A stretch of DNA of 53,405 nucleotides. It comes from Planctomycetaceae bacterium (lineage in GTDB: Bacteria > Planctomycetota > Planctomycetia > Planctomycetales > Planctomycetaceae). This document shows positions 35,578-43,676 of the stretch, one piece after another (the stretch's first letter is position 1; each line of letters begins with the position of its first letter). The stretch is from contig JABISG010000142.1 of NCBI GenBank assembly GCA_018699955.1, positions 1-53,405 of the forward strand, written 5' to 3'. The position numbers and the translations under genes were made by a program. The notes beneath the pieces are model-generated. The model saw only the letters and a list, made by a program, of their open reading frames with translations, had not been told where the DNA came from and searched no databases.

Positions 35578-37323
35578 TTACCGCGGCGTTGAAATCCCAT
35601 CGACCTTGACAACCGTCGCTTCGAAAACGGCGACCGCTTGTTGCACAAATGGATCTTCGATGACATTCGTGTCGGAAGCCGGATTCTCTTCAATCGCTTC
35701 TGGTGCTTCCGGCTCCTCTGTTGGTGGAGTTTCACTAATTTTGCAAACAATTTGCGGAGTTTGGCCGGTCAGTTGAGCGATGATTTCGCTCAATCGACCA
35801 CTGACTTCCGGTCGTTCGCAGAACTGTCTGCTGAAACTATAGCTCGCGGGGAACATTAACTCCAGCTGATTTGGCCCAGAAATTGCTACTCCGCATGTCG
35901 CTTGAACGTGCGTCCGAATCGCATCACTAGCTGTAACAAGCACTTGTGTCCACAACTGCGTCTCGTTCCCTGCCAGAAATTCTATTGTGGGCGGCCGATT
36001 TTCCGGCTGGGAACTGGATTCGACAGTCGTCGGGGCGTCAACTCTCGTTTTTTTTTGAGCAGTTGGCGGAGCTGAAGCAGTGTCGGTTCCGCCCCGCTTG
36101 GTCGCCTGTGTGGCTCGCGTCGATGGGGCTGTCGATTTCCCGGTGGCTGGACCGCTCGAAACGGGTCCGGGACTAATTCCGGTCCTCAATTCCTCAATCG
36201 CGGCTCGAAGATCGTCCAGTTCCGAGAGCATGGCGATGCGAATCAGTCCCAATTCGGCCAATGCCCGGGAATGGCTAGCGCGAAACATTCGCGTTTTCGT
36301 CTCAGCCAGAATTTGCAATGCGGCCAAAATGGTCGCCAATCCCCATTCCTTCGCCTGCCGTTCGAGGTTTGGACGGCTTTCGTCGGCGACTCCCATTAAT
36401 GTGACGGTGTTCGCCCCCGATGCGATGATCATCAGATCGCGAACGAAATGAATCAACTGGTTGATCAACTCGTCCAGCTGCACCCCTTCGATCAACGCTG
36501 CATCCAATTCGGCGAGCAACGAATCGCGGCGGCGTTCAATCAATGCATCGACGAGCGAAATCAGTCTTTCGTCCGCGGCCGTTCCGAATAATCGGTGCAC
36601 GTCGGCCGCCGTGATCTTTTCGCCCCCGAAGGCAAACAGTTGATCGAGCAGCGACTGGCTGTCGCGCATCGAACCCGCAGCGCGGCGGGCAACAAGTTCC
36701 AAAGCAGCCGGCTCAATTTCGATTTGTTCGGCCTCAGCAATCTGGCTGAGCCGCCCCACAATGTTCGCCGTGGCAATTGTGGTGAAATCGAACCGCTGGC
36801 AGCGTGAAAGGATCGTCTCGGGAACCTTGTTCGGTTCGGTTGTGCAGAAGACGAACTTGACGTTCGGCGGCGGCTCTTCAAGTGTCTTCAACAGCGCGTT
36901 GAACGCCCCTTTTGACAACATGTGAACTTCATCGATGATGTACAATTTGTACTGCGAGCGCATCGCCTTGATGTTCACGTTCGAACGGAGCGTGCGGACG
37001 TCGTCGACTCCGTTGTTCGAGGCCCCGTCGATTTCCATCACATCCATGTCGGTTCCGGCGGCAATCGCCTGGCAGATGTCACATTCGTGACAAGGGATGG
37101 CATCTTCGACGTTGGGACAGTTGAGTGCCTTGCCGAGAATCCGCGCCATCGAGGTTTTGCCAACGCCGCGAGCGCCAGTGAATAAATACGCGTGTGCGAC
37201 ACGGCCGGAACGGATGGCGTTTTGCAGCGCCTGCGCGACGTGCTGCTGCCCCACGACATCGGCGAATGTCTGCGGACGAAATCGCCTCGCCAGCACGGTG
37301 TAATGTCCGGTATCGTCAGACAT
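35578..37323 (-). CDS. dnaX: DNA polymerase III subunit tau (and probably gamma)
   Basis: 581 residues. The clamp-loader ATPase of the replicative polymerase. It shows Walker A GARGVGKTS (residues 50-58), a zinc-binding group (Cys69, Cys78, Cys81, Cys84), Walker B DEVHML, SRCQRFDF (sensor 1 region) and the lid and oligomerisation domains to about 370. Residues 375-450 are a Pro/Thr/Ala/Ser-rich linker and about 460-581 the C-terminal tau-specific domain. In the linker is a run of nine A (listed separately) where slippage by one base gives a stop after three codons, producing a 428-residue gamma-like form. Its upstream neighbour is the SRP RNA gene, downstream ybaB and recR. Confidence 0.96.
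   Translation of the reverse strand: MSDDTGHYTVLARRFRPQTFADVVGQQHVAQALQNAIRSGRVAHAYLFTGARGVGKTSMARILGKALNCPNVEDAIPCHECDICQAIAAGTDMDVMEIDGASNNGVDDVRTLRSNVNIKAMRSQYKLYIIDEVHMLSKGAFNALLKTLEEPPPNVKFVFCTTEPNKVPETILSRCQRFDFTTIATANIVGRLSQIAEAEQIEIEPAALELVARRAAGSMRDSQSLLDQLFAFGGEKITAADVHRLFGTAADERLISLVDALIERRRDSLLAELDAALIEGVQLDELINQLIHFVRDLMIIASGANTVTLMGVADESRPNLERQAKEWGLATILAALQILAETKTRMFRASHSRALAELGLIRIAMLSELDDLRAAIEELRTGISPGPVSSGPATGKSTAPSTRATQATKRGGTDTASAPPTAQKKTRVDAPTTVESSSQPENRPPTIEFLAGNETQLWTQVLVTASDAIRTHVQATCGVAISGPNQLELMFPASYSFSRQFCERPEVSGRLSEIIAQLTGQTPQIVCKISETPPTEEPEAPEAIEENPASDTNVIEDPFVQQAVAVFEATVVKVDGISTPR
36048..36056 (-). promoter_or_regulatory. Candidate slippery A9 site for gamma production in dnaX
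   Basis: On the coding strand the codons GCT CAA AAA AAA ACG (Ala422-Thr426) contain nine consecutive A. One added A in the transcript, or a -1 ribosomal shift, gives CAA AAA AAA AAC GAG AGT TGA: residues Asn-Glu-Ser and stop after 428 residues. Known precedents are Escherichia coli dnaX (-1 frameshift at A AAA AAG, gamma of 431 residues) and Thermus thermophilus dnaX (transcription slippage on nine A). The run is just upstream of the tau-specific domain, as in those cases. Use of this site here is inferred, not shown. Confidence 0.6.
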
Positions 37324-37394
37324 GCTCTTCTCGCATTAGGAGTGTGACTAAATGCAGGTTGCAACACCCGACAATCTGCTATTCCACAGGCACT

Positions 37395-37456
37395 GGGTGC
37401 CACTGGCGTGTCGCCAGTGCTTTGGTCCCAGAATTGGCGACACGCCAGTGGCACCC
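37395..37456. repeat. 62-bp nested palindromic repeat, copy 4
   Basis: Left arm gggtgccactggcgtgtcgc (37395) and right arm cgacacgccagtggcaccc (37438-37456) are exact reverse complements over their outer 19 bases. With copy 1 this is the best-preserved copy. It lies between dnaX and the SRP RNA gene and could lie within the transcript leading into dnaX. Confidence 0.85.
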
Positions 37457-37530
37457 GACGGAACTAAGGAACTGCGATTGTACCGATTCTTCTTCGGAAG
37501 CTGAACGGCCCGCCGAATATCGGCGCAGCG

Positions 37531-37659
37531 GAACGCGGAGAACAAAACGCTATCTCCGCATGCACCTGAGGGTTAGCAGTTAGGGCTGCTTCGGTTAGGA
37601 TCTGACCCGGTTCCCACGTCCTCACCACAATTGGAGATAGCGTTTCGCCCTCCGCGTTC
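37531..37659 (-). ncRNA. ffs: Bacterial small signal recognition particle RNA (4.5S-type)
   Basis: About 129 nt. RNA core of the SRP that binds Ffh and its receptor FtsY and targets membrane proteins. On the minus strand the ends pair almost perfectly (gaacgcggag with ctccgcgttc; aaacgctatctcc with ggagatagcgttt), forming a long hairpin. At its apex is the conserved domain IV, gggtcagatcctaaccgaag then cagccc, with the asymmetric-loop bases tcag and gcag of Escherichia coli (ggtcaggtccggaaggaagc). The apical loop reads taac instead of ggaa, which fits the URRC class rather than GNAR; its closing C-C mismatch is unusual. The location upstream of dnaX matches Bacillus-type gene order. Exact ends are estimated from base pairing. 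Confidence 0.85.
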
Positions 37660-37689
37660 ACGTGCATTATCGGGGCGAAGCGGCGGACG

Positions 37690-38604
37690 TCAAGTGAGTG
37701 GAACCGGATTGAATTCAGACAGTTGATTTAACGGGTCGAATAGCAACGGAAAGTACTGCCCGCTCAATGGTTGACCAGCCGGAATCGCCGAAGTTCCATC
37801 CAACAGCGGTTTGTCGGAATCCGAACACACACCGTCTCTTACGACGTTGAGGACGGTCGCCCTGCGGGGACGCTCGGTCCGATTTTCAAACGAACCGTGA
37901 ATCATCAGCGGGTGATGAAATGAGCATTCGCCCGCCTTGAGTTCGATGGGGATTGGCTGCTGAAACGTTTCCCACTGATTGTCGGTTAGCGTCTGGTGGA
38001 TGGCCTCCATGTCTCCGGCTAACCCCGTAATCGGCAGCAAATCCCAACGGTGACTGCCCGGCACATAATGCACGCAGCCATTTTCTCGATCGCTGTCGTC
38101 CAAGCCGATCCAACAGGTCAGATGAGCCATCGGACACGTTCGCGTCCAGTAGGAATAATCCTGATGCCAGGCGACAACTCCGCCGTGGTGTGCTGGCTTG
38201 CAGAAGAGCTGATCGTGCCAGAACCGCACCGCGCCGCCCAACAATTGGCCGGCGGGAACCGTAAACGCCGGATTCCAAAGCAGGTCGTGAAATCCCGTTC
38301 TCAGCCGCCATGCGCCCAAAGCATGAAACAAAACATTGTCGGGGTCTTGCGATTCGTTGGTGTGATACTCGTACCACAGATCGCTTCCAGCATGATCTGG
38401 ATTCGCGAATTCCGACAACTCTTCCCGCAACGCGGCAACCTGTCGATCACTCAGAACGCGAACACCGTGCAGGTACCCATGCTCGTGATAAAAACTCACC
38501 TGTTCGTCGGTCAGCTGAAAGGACTCGCATTCTTCCGATGAGGGCGAGCAGGAAAACAGGTTGCCGACGGAGTTGTGAATCGTAGAAAGATCGGTCTGGG
38601 GCAT
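37690..38604 (-). CDS. Phytanoyl-CoA dioxygenase (PhyH) family protein
   Basis: 304 residues. Fe(II)/2-oxoglutarate-dependent oxygenase fold. The metal-binding motif HQDYSYW (H-x-D near residues 146-148, in VVAWHQDYSYW) and the distal His in HHPLMIHGSFENR (about 240) form the usual triad, followed by an Arg (RPRRATVLNVV) for 2-oxoglutarate. The N-terminal ~40 residues are low-complexity. Planctomycetes have many PhyH paralogues whose substrates are unknown; sequence alone does not indicate phytanoyl-CoA. Start: ATG at 38604. Confidence 0.9.
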   Translation of the reverse strand: MPQTDLSTIHNSVGNLFSCSPSSEECESFQLTDEQVSFYHEHGYLHGVRVLSDRQVAALREELSEFANPDHAGSDLWYEYHTNESQDPDNVLFHALGAWRLRTGFHDLLWNPAFTVPAGQLLGGAVRFWHDQLFCKPAHHGGVVAWHQDYSYWTRTCPMAHLTCWIGLDDSDRENGCVHYVPGSHRWDLLPITGLAGDMEAIHQTLTDNQWETFQQPIPIELKAGECSFHHPLMIHGSFENRTERPRRATVLNVVRDGVCSDSDKPLLDGTSAIPAGQPLSGQYFPLLFDPLNQLSEFNPVPLT

Positions 38605-38669
38605 GTTGTCTCTTCGAATTCGGCAGACCGCTCTTACGCATTGAAAACTGTAACACTCACCGCCGCGTG

Positions 38670-41600
38670 TTACTTCGGCTGCTTGCGACCGGCGGCCTTG
38701 CGGGACAGGCTGCGCGTGTACGCATCGTAGGCTTCCCGGAATTCGGCCGGCACGGGTTTACGTCGTGGGGCAACGCCGCCGGACGATTGATCGCGGTCGG
38801 ATCGTCCTTGCCGGAGTTTGTAACCTTTCAGGAATTCTTGAAGCTGTTGTTTCTGAGCTGCCGACTTCGGCGACTCGTCTTCACCCGGCCGTTTGACCGT
38901 GCGTTTCATTCGTTCCAGATATCTGCGGAGGTCGTCCTTCGTCCAACCGAATTCATCGAGCAGTTTCTGATCGGTCTTGCCGTCATCAAGATCTTCCTGG
39001 AGTTTCTTCAACACCAAATCGGTCGCCTTGCGGTTGTACTCGAGGTTGGCTTCTTCTTCCGCAGCGATGTCGCCTTCACTCCCACCGGATTCTCCAGCCG
39101 GGCCTTGGTTCGCGCCGCCTCGGGCATTGCCGTCTCCCCCTTCGGGTTCGCCAGGCTTTGCGGCACCACCGCCTTTTCCAGGTTTGGCTTCGCCGGGCTT
39201 CCCTTCGCCCGCTTCTCCCTCGGCACTCTCTTTGCCCGGTTTTCCGGAGTCTTCCCCCGGCTTGCCTTCGCCCGACTTGCCGCTGCCGTCGGTCTTTTTC
39301 TTCCCTTCGCCGCGTTCATCGCCCGGCTTTCCTGGCTTGGACGGATCGGCTTGCTCTTGCATACCGGGTTTTTTCGATGAATCGCCGGCTCCCTGTTTGT
39401 TGCCGCCCTTTTTGCCCTGATCGCTCGGTTTGCCGCTGCCCTCTTCGCCGCCATCCGGTTTTTCTGACGACTGGCCGTCAGGTCGCCCTTTCCCTTTTAG
39501 CTCTTCGTTCCCCTTCTTAGTCTGCTCGTCCTGTTTCGATGACGGGCGATTGGGATCGGTTTCTTTCGGTTTGGTCGGTTGTGTATCGGGGTCGCCGTCT
39601 TTCGGTTTTTGTTCGCCCTTTTTCGTGTTGGGGGCGGGCTTGGCTTTGTCCGGATTCTTGCTGCCGGTGCCTTCTCCCTGTTCTTTTTTGGGATCGCCGT
39701 TGGGTTTGTCATTGCTCGGTCGTGTCGCCGGTTTTTCGCCCGGTTTACGATCGAGTTTGTTTTTCGCCTTTACGGGATCGGCATTCGGATCGTCATCGGC
39801 CGATGCGGGGCCTTTTTCGTCTCCGTCGGCCTTCTTGCGCTGGGCGTCTTTCGAATCGTCGGCCGGCTTTTCGTTTCCGTCGAGCGGCTTCTCCGTCTTG
39901 TTGGCATTATCCGATCCGGGCTTCGTCTTCTCGCCACCGTCGCCCGGCTGATCTTTCTTGGGGGAATCGTCATCCGTCGCGGTTGGTTTTCCGGGCGAAT
40001 CTCCTTTGTCGTCTCCGCCCTTTTTGTCATCGCCACTACCTTGATTACCGGAATCGCTCGGTTTCTTGCCCTCTTTCGGCTTCTCGGCACCTTCGGGCTT
40101 CTTGCCGTCGCCTGGTTTCTGCCCATCTTTCGGCTGTTCGCCGGGCTTTTGATTCTCGCCCTTTTTGCCTTCGCCCTGCTGGTCTTTCATCGGTGACTTG
40201 TCGTCGGGGCGCTCCTCGCCGGGTTTGTTGGGATCGGGTTGTTTCCCGTTTTCGTCCGGTTTCTTGTTGCCGCCTTTGTCCTGCTGTTTGTTCTTGTCGT
40301 TGTTTTTCTGCTCTTCGTCTTTTTTGCGTTGCTGATCGAGCAAACGACGCAGCGCTTCGGAATCATCGTCGCCTTCGGTATCGAGCGGTCGCTGCTCTTT
40401 CCCATTTTCGCCCGGTTCGTCTGACGGTTTCTTGTTTCCGTTATCCTGCGGTTTTGTTTCGGACTCTCCCGGTTTGTTGCCTTCGTCTCCCTTGTTACCG
40501 TCTGTCTTATTGCCGTTGGGAGTATCCTTCGGCTTTCCTTCACGGGGCTTGGGTTCGTCGCCGCCTTCCTTCGGGTCCTGCCCCTCGTCACCCGGTTCAT
40601 TCTGTTTGTTTTCGTCACTCGGTTCCTGCTGTTGCTGCTCTGGTTTGCCTTGGTCGTTTTCGTCAGCTTCTGCTTCATCCAATCGTTGCTTGATTTTTGC
40701 GTGGTCCTCATCCAGTTGCTTGTCTGCATCTTCCTGGGGAATACGATCGATGATGCGCAGTTCGAGCAGTTGCTGCTTTTCGCTGAGGTTGCCCAGTGGC
40801 GTTTTGTTGTCGCGAGCCTCAACCCAATAGGTGATGACGTCGCCGACCTTGAGGTTCAGCGGTTTGAGATCCCAATCCCAGGTGCCGCGAAACTTCTTCT
40901 GCGGCCCTTTGAAAATCTCCGGACTGCGGGGCAGCACCTCGCCATTTTTCTCGCGACGCAGCGTAATGTACTGCAACTGGAAATCGGGATCGTGCGCTTC
41001 GATCAGCAGTGGGATGATGACATTCGCCGGCACTTCTAAATCGCCGCGCGGTTCGAGTAGTTCCACCACAGGCCGACGGTCGGGGCGAATTGTTTGCGTG
41101 TACAGAGTTGGCTCGGGGTCCGATTGTCCGTCGTCGGTCACGCAGAGAATGCGATAGCTGCGCGGGTAGGTGCCATCGGTGCGAAACTTCAGCGTCCAAT
41201 TGGCGCGCAGTTGGTTTCCACCGGTGACTTGCATCCGCACTTCTTCGGCCTTGGTGGTGGCCGTCTCATCGTCGAAGAACTGCAGCACCGCCGTCTTGAT
41301 CGGCTGATTGACCGTAGCGGCGAGGGTGACTTTCGTGCCTTCCCAGGCATCGATATTTCCGCCCGGCCGCATCTTGTTTTCAAACTCCATGTACTCTGGA
41401 TAGACGTAGCGAATTTCATCGACGGTGGCCGACGGCGGTTGGTTGACCAGCACCCTATACTCGTCGCTCACAGCATCACCGGCGATGACGCGGAAGGTTG
41501 TGTTCTGCAGAATGCCGCGTCCGTTTTCACCGTTGAGTATGCCGCGGTATTGTTTCAGACCCTCTTCCACCTGCCGCATGCTGACCGGCTCATCGACAAA

Positions 41601-42395
41601 CTTGCGGTCGGCGGTTGTGTAGCGCAGGGTGACCTCGTCGGGTACCTGCCCACTGAGATCGACGACAACTTCCAGCTGGGTTCGCGCCAGAACATCGACT
41701 TCCCGTTCGTGTGTGCGCGTCAGCGGTGGATCCGTGTGAAGATCGAGGATCACAGTGCGCGTGGCCGGCCCGACTTTCACAGGAGGCAGAAACGCCCGGG
41801 CAAACGAAATGTTCTTTTCGGAAATCACCGAATACAGGCAGGCAAATACGACCAGCCCTAGCAGCACGTATGCCGCTCGCATTAACGGACGGCGATCGAC
41901 GGCTTGATCGACATCCATTTGCGACAACGCCTCTGCGGCCCGCTTCTCCAGCGAACCGCGGATCTCCTGCGGAATTTCCCGTCCGCCGCGTCTCAGGTCA
42001 ACCAGGTTCAACAGCGAACTTTTGAGTCCCGGCTCGGTCGATTCAATCATCCGGGCGGCATACAGTCCGCTCACTTGCTTCAGGTAGGGGAGTATCACTT
42101 TCCACGTCAGCCAGACGGCGGTCACTGCGAGCAAACCGCCAACCATCGCGAAACGGGCCGTGTGACTGAACCCGCCAGGAACCAGCCAGTGATCGAGAAT
42201 GGTGAAGAGCAGCAGGTAACCAACAACAAACGCAGCCACCACTGCCGTGGCGGTTACGATGTCGGTCCACTTGATGCTGTGGCGAGTTTTTTCGAGTTGG
42301 AAATCGACGTACTCGTCGAAATCGACGTACCCGGCCGCCGATTGTGATTGGGCCGTTTTCGGTTCAACTGTTTTCGGTTCAACTGTGGCCGGCAT
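38670..42395 (-). CDS. Large membrane protein with a 500-residue charged low-complexity region (DUF4175-like)
   Basis: 1,241 residues from the ATG at 42395. An upstream in-frame ATG at 42404 directly abuts the Shine-Dalgarno AGGAG, whereas 42395 sits nine bases from it, so I prefer the latter. Numbering from 42404: transmembrane helices at about 49-70, 84-104 and 175-194, a large beta-rich extracytoplasmic region (about 210-555: VILDLHTDPPLTRT, RYVYPEYMEFENKM, DDGQSDPEP), then about 575-1110 made almost solely of Lys, Pro, Gly, Glu, Asp, Gln, Asn and Ser (GKKPEGAEKPKEGKKPSD and similar), and a charged helical C-terminus (about 1120-1244). In Planctomycetes such proteins accompany MoxR/DUF58/BatA-type genes; none is adjacent in this window. 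The low-complexity part is likely disordered. Function unknown. Confidence 0.82.
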   Translation of the reverse strand: MPATVEPKTVEPKTAQSQSAAGYVDFDEYVDFQLEKTRHSIKWTDIVTATAVVAAFVVGYLLLFTILDHWLVPGGFSHTARFAMVGGLLAVTAVWLTWKVILPYLKQVSGLYAARMIESTEPGLKSSLLNLVDLRRGGREIPQEIRGSLEKRAAEALSQMDVDQAVDRRPLMRAAYVLLGLVVFACLYSVISEKNISFARAFLPPVKVGPATRTVILDLHTDPPLTRTHEREVDVLARTQLEVVVDLSGQVPDEVTLRYTTADRKFVDEPVSMRQVEEGLKQYRGILNGENGRGILQNTTFRVIAGDAVSDEYRVLVNQPPSATVDEIRYVYPEYMEFENKMRPGGNIDAWEGTKVTLAATVNQPIKTAVLQFFDDETATTKAEEVRMQVTGGNQLRANWTLKFRTDGTYPRSYRILCVTDDGQSDPEPTLYTQTIRPDRRPVVELLEPRGDLEVPANVIIPLLIEAHDPDFQLQYITLRREKNGEVLPRSPEIFKGPQKKFRGTWDWDLKPLNLKVGDVITYWVEARDNKTPLGNLSEKQQLLELRIIDRIPQEDADKQLDEDHAKIKQRLDEAEADENDQGKPEQQQQEPSDENKQNEPGDEGQDPKEGGDEPKPREGKPKDTPNGNKTDGNKGDEGNKPGESETKPQDNGNKKPSDEPGENGKEQRPLDTEGDDDSEALRRLLDQQRKKDEEQKNNDKNKQQDKGGNKKPDENGKQPDPNKPGEERPDDKSPMKDQQGEGKKGENQKPGEQPKDGQKPGDGKKPEGAEKPKEGKKPSDSGNQGSGDDKKGGDDKGDSPGKPTATDDDSPKKDQPGDGGEKTKPGSDNANKTEKPLDGNEKPADDSKDAQRKKADGDEKGPASADDDPNADPVKAKNKLDRKPGEKPATRPSNDKPNGDPKKEQGEGTGSKNPDKAKPAPNTKKGEQKPKDGDPDTQPTKPKETDPNRPSSKQDEQTKKGNEELKGKGRPDGQSSEKPDGGEEGSGKPSDQGKKGGNKQGAGDSSKKPGMQEQADPSKPGKPGDERGEGKKKTDGSGKSGEGKPGEDSGKPGKESAEGEAGEGKPGEAKPGKGGGAAKPGEPEGGDGNARGGANQGPAGESGGSEGDIAAEEEANLEYNRKATDLVLKKLQEDLDDGKTDQKLLDEFGWTKDDLRRYLERMKRTVKRPGEDESPKSAAQKQQLQEFLKGYKLRQGRSDRDQSSGGVAPRRKPVPAEFREAYDAYTRSLSRKAAGRKQPK

Positions 42396-42612
42396 GTCGT
42401 TCATCTCCTGGAGAACCGTCCGCGACGTTTAAAGGTCGCACATCCACACCGTAACATCCGGTGGCAGCGATCGTGCCGATCATGCCGGCGCGCACACCCC
42501 TCCCGATGACTTCGACTTTCATTATAGGGTAATCGACGCGGATTCTGCCAGAATCGTTCCCGGAATTCGCCCGATTCCGTGCGATGCCGATACTGCCGCC
42601 GTCCGGTCGGGA

Positions 42613-43302
42613 TTATTCCGGCAGAGCCGCCGTGCGGGCAGTGGATGTCGTGGAACTCTTCGCAAAGGCAGCTGCATCCGTCCGCCGGCCTTCGCGCTGG
42701 ACGCGCAACACCACGTCGTCGAGGCGGGCTTCGGGCGACCAAACCTTGCTGACGCCGCCGCGATCGATGTTGATGCTGAGAAATGCCGTTCCCTCGTGGC
42801 GTTTCTGGTCGTCGAAAAATCCGCTGTGCGCCAGATCGACGAGCATCAAATCGAGTTGCTGCCGCGGGAAGTCGAGCACCCACACTTCGTCGTCCACCGA
42901 CGGAGAAACTTCGGACGGCTGGTCGCTGCCGGGCAGCCAACTGATGTTCGACCGCAGCCGACCGAGGAACGACTGCGTCTGAGCAATTGACGGCTTTCGG
43001 GAAAGCCGCAGCGTTGCGCGAACCATCTCCGGCTTGTTCTGGGGATGCGGATACTCGATTCTCAAATCCGCATTCGACCGGCTGACTTCAGATTCCCCCG
43101 ATGCTCGCACGATTTGATCGACGTTTCGTGCCAATGCTTTGTGACTGGCCGGAATTCGGTAAGAAATATCAACCCGCTGATACTGCGGAGCGCCGGAGTC
43201 ATTCACCGCCACCTTGTGCGACATCGCGCAGCCGCCCGCATGAAATACGAAGACGGCCGACATCAAAAGGCAGACGATCGGTCCAGCGCAAAGTCGATTC
43301 AC
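42613..43302 (-). CDS. Predicted lipoprotein, unknown function
   Basis: 229 residues with a lipoprotein signal (VCLLMSAVFVFHAGGC, lipobox Cys near 25). Starts with GTG at 43302, overlapping the stop of the cupin gene by GTGA, which suggests translational coupling. A central beta-rich region (about 40-200) contains LRIEYPHPQNKPEMVRATL and WVLDFPRQQLDLMLVDLAHSG; the C-terminal 30 residues are Ala/Thr/Ser-rich. No family recognised. Stops about 200 bases before the low-complexity membrane protein gene. Confidence 0.75.
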   Translation of the reverse strand: MNRLCAGPIVCLLMSAVFVFHAGGCAMSHKVAVNDSGAPQYQRVDISYRIPASHKALARNVDQIVRASGESEVSRSNADLRIEYPHPQNKPEMVRATLRLSRKPSIAQTQSFLGRLRSNISWLPGSDQPSEVSPSVDDEVWVLDFPRQQLDLMLVDLAHSGFFDDQKRHEGTAFLSINIDRGGVSKVWSPEARLDDVVLRVQREGRRTDAAAFAKSSTTSTARTAALPE

Positions 43303-43634
43303 TTGTCGATATAGTCATCGCGAACGGGGTGAAAGATGTCGAGCGCCTTCGCTTCGCCATCCAAACCGACCACCCGATGCGTGACCCCCCCGGGTATGGT
43401 GTACATGTCGCCCGGGCCAAGCACCCGGTCTTCGTCACCCACAAAAAAGTGGGCGCGACCCTCCAGCATCATCCCCACCTGTTCGTGCGGATGCGAGTGC
43501 TCTTCGACCACGGCTCCCGGCTGGAATTCCACCAGACTCAGCATCATCTGCTGACCGGCCACAACGGTGATATCGACACCGGGAAAAATGGTCTTCGGCG
43601 CACATTGGGATTTATCGGCAAAATAGGCAGACAT
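43299..43634 (-). CDS. Cupin-domain protein
   Basis: 111 residues, one cupin barrel. Motif 1 (HSHPHEQVGMMLEGRAHF: two His, Glu and later His) and motif 2 (GPGDMYTIPGGVTHRV, with the last His) are intact, so a metal is probably bound. Its fold is that of sugar isomerases, auxin-binding proteins and sensor cupins; the activity cannot be told. A ribosome-binding site AAGGAA lies eight bases before the ATG. Stop overlaps the start of the lipoprotein gene. The gene begins about 40 bases after the enolase stop, probably in one transcript. Confidence 0.9.
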   Translation of the reverse strand: MSAYFADKSQCAPKTIFPGVDITVVAGQQMMLSLVEFQPGAVVEEHSHPHEQVGMMLEGRAHFFVGDEDRVLGPGDMYTIPGGVTHRVVGLDGEAKALDIFHPVRDDYIDK

Positions 43635-43676
43635 GCTGTAGATTCCTTGTGGAGTTTGTGGTGTAGCGGTCAGCTT

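Noticed and set aside
39539..40693. 384-codon ORF on the plus strand opposite the low-complexity membrane protein
   Set aside because: It mirrors the Lys/Pro/Gly/Asp-rich coding strand, and its translation (Arg/Cys/Ser-rich) lacks any domain or ribosome-binding site.
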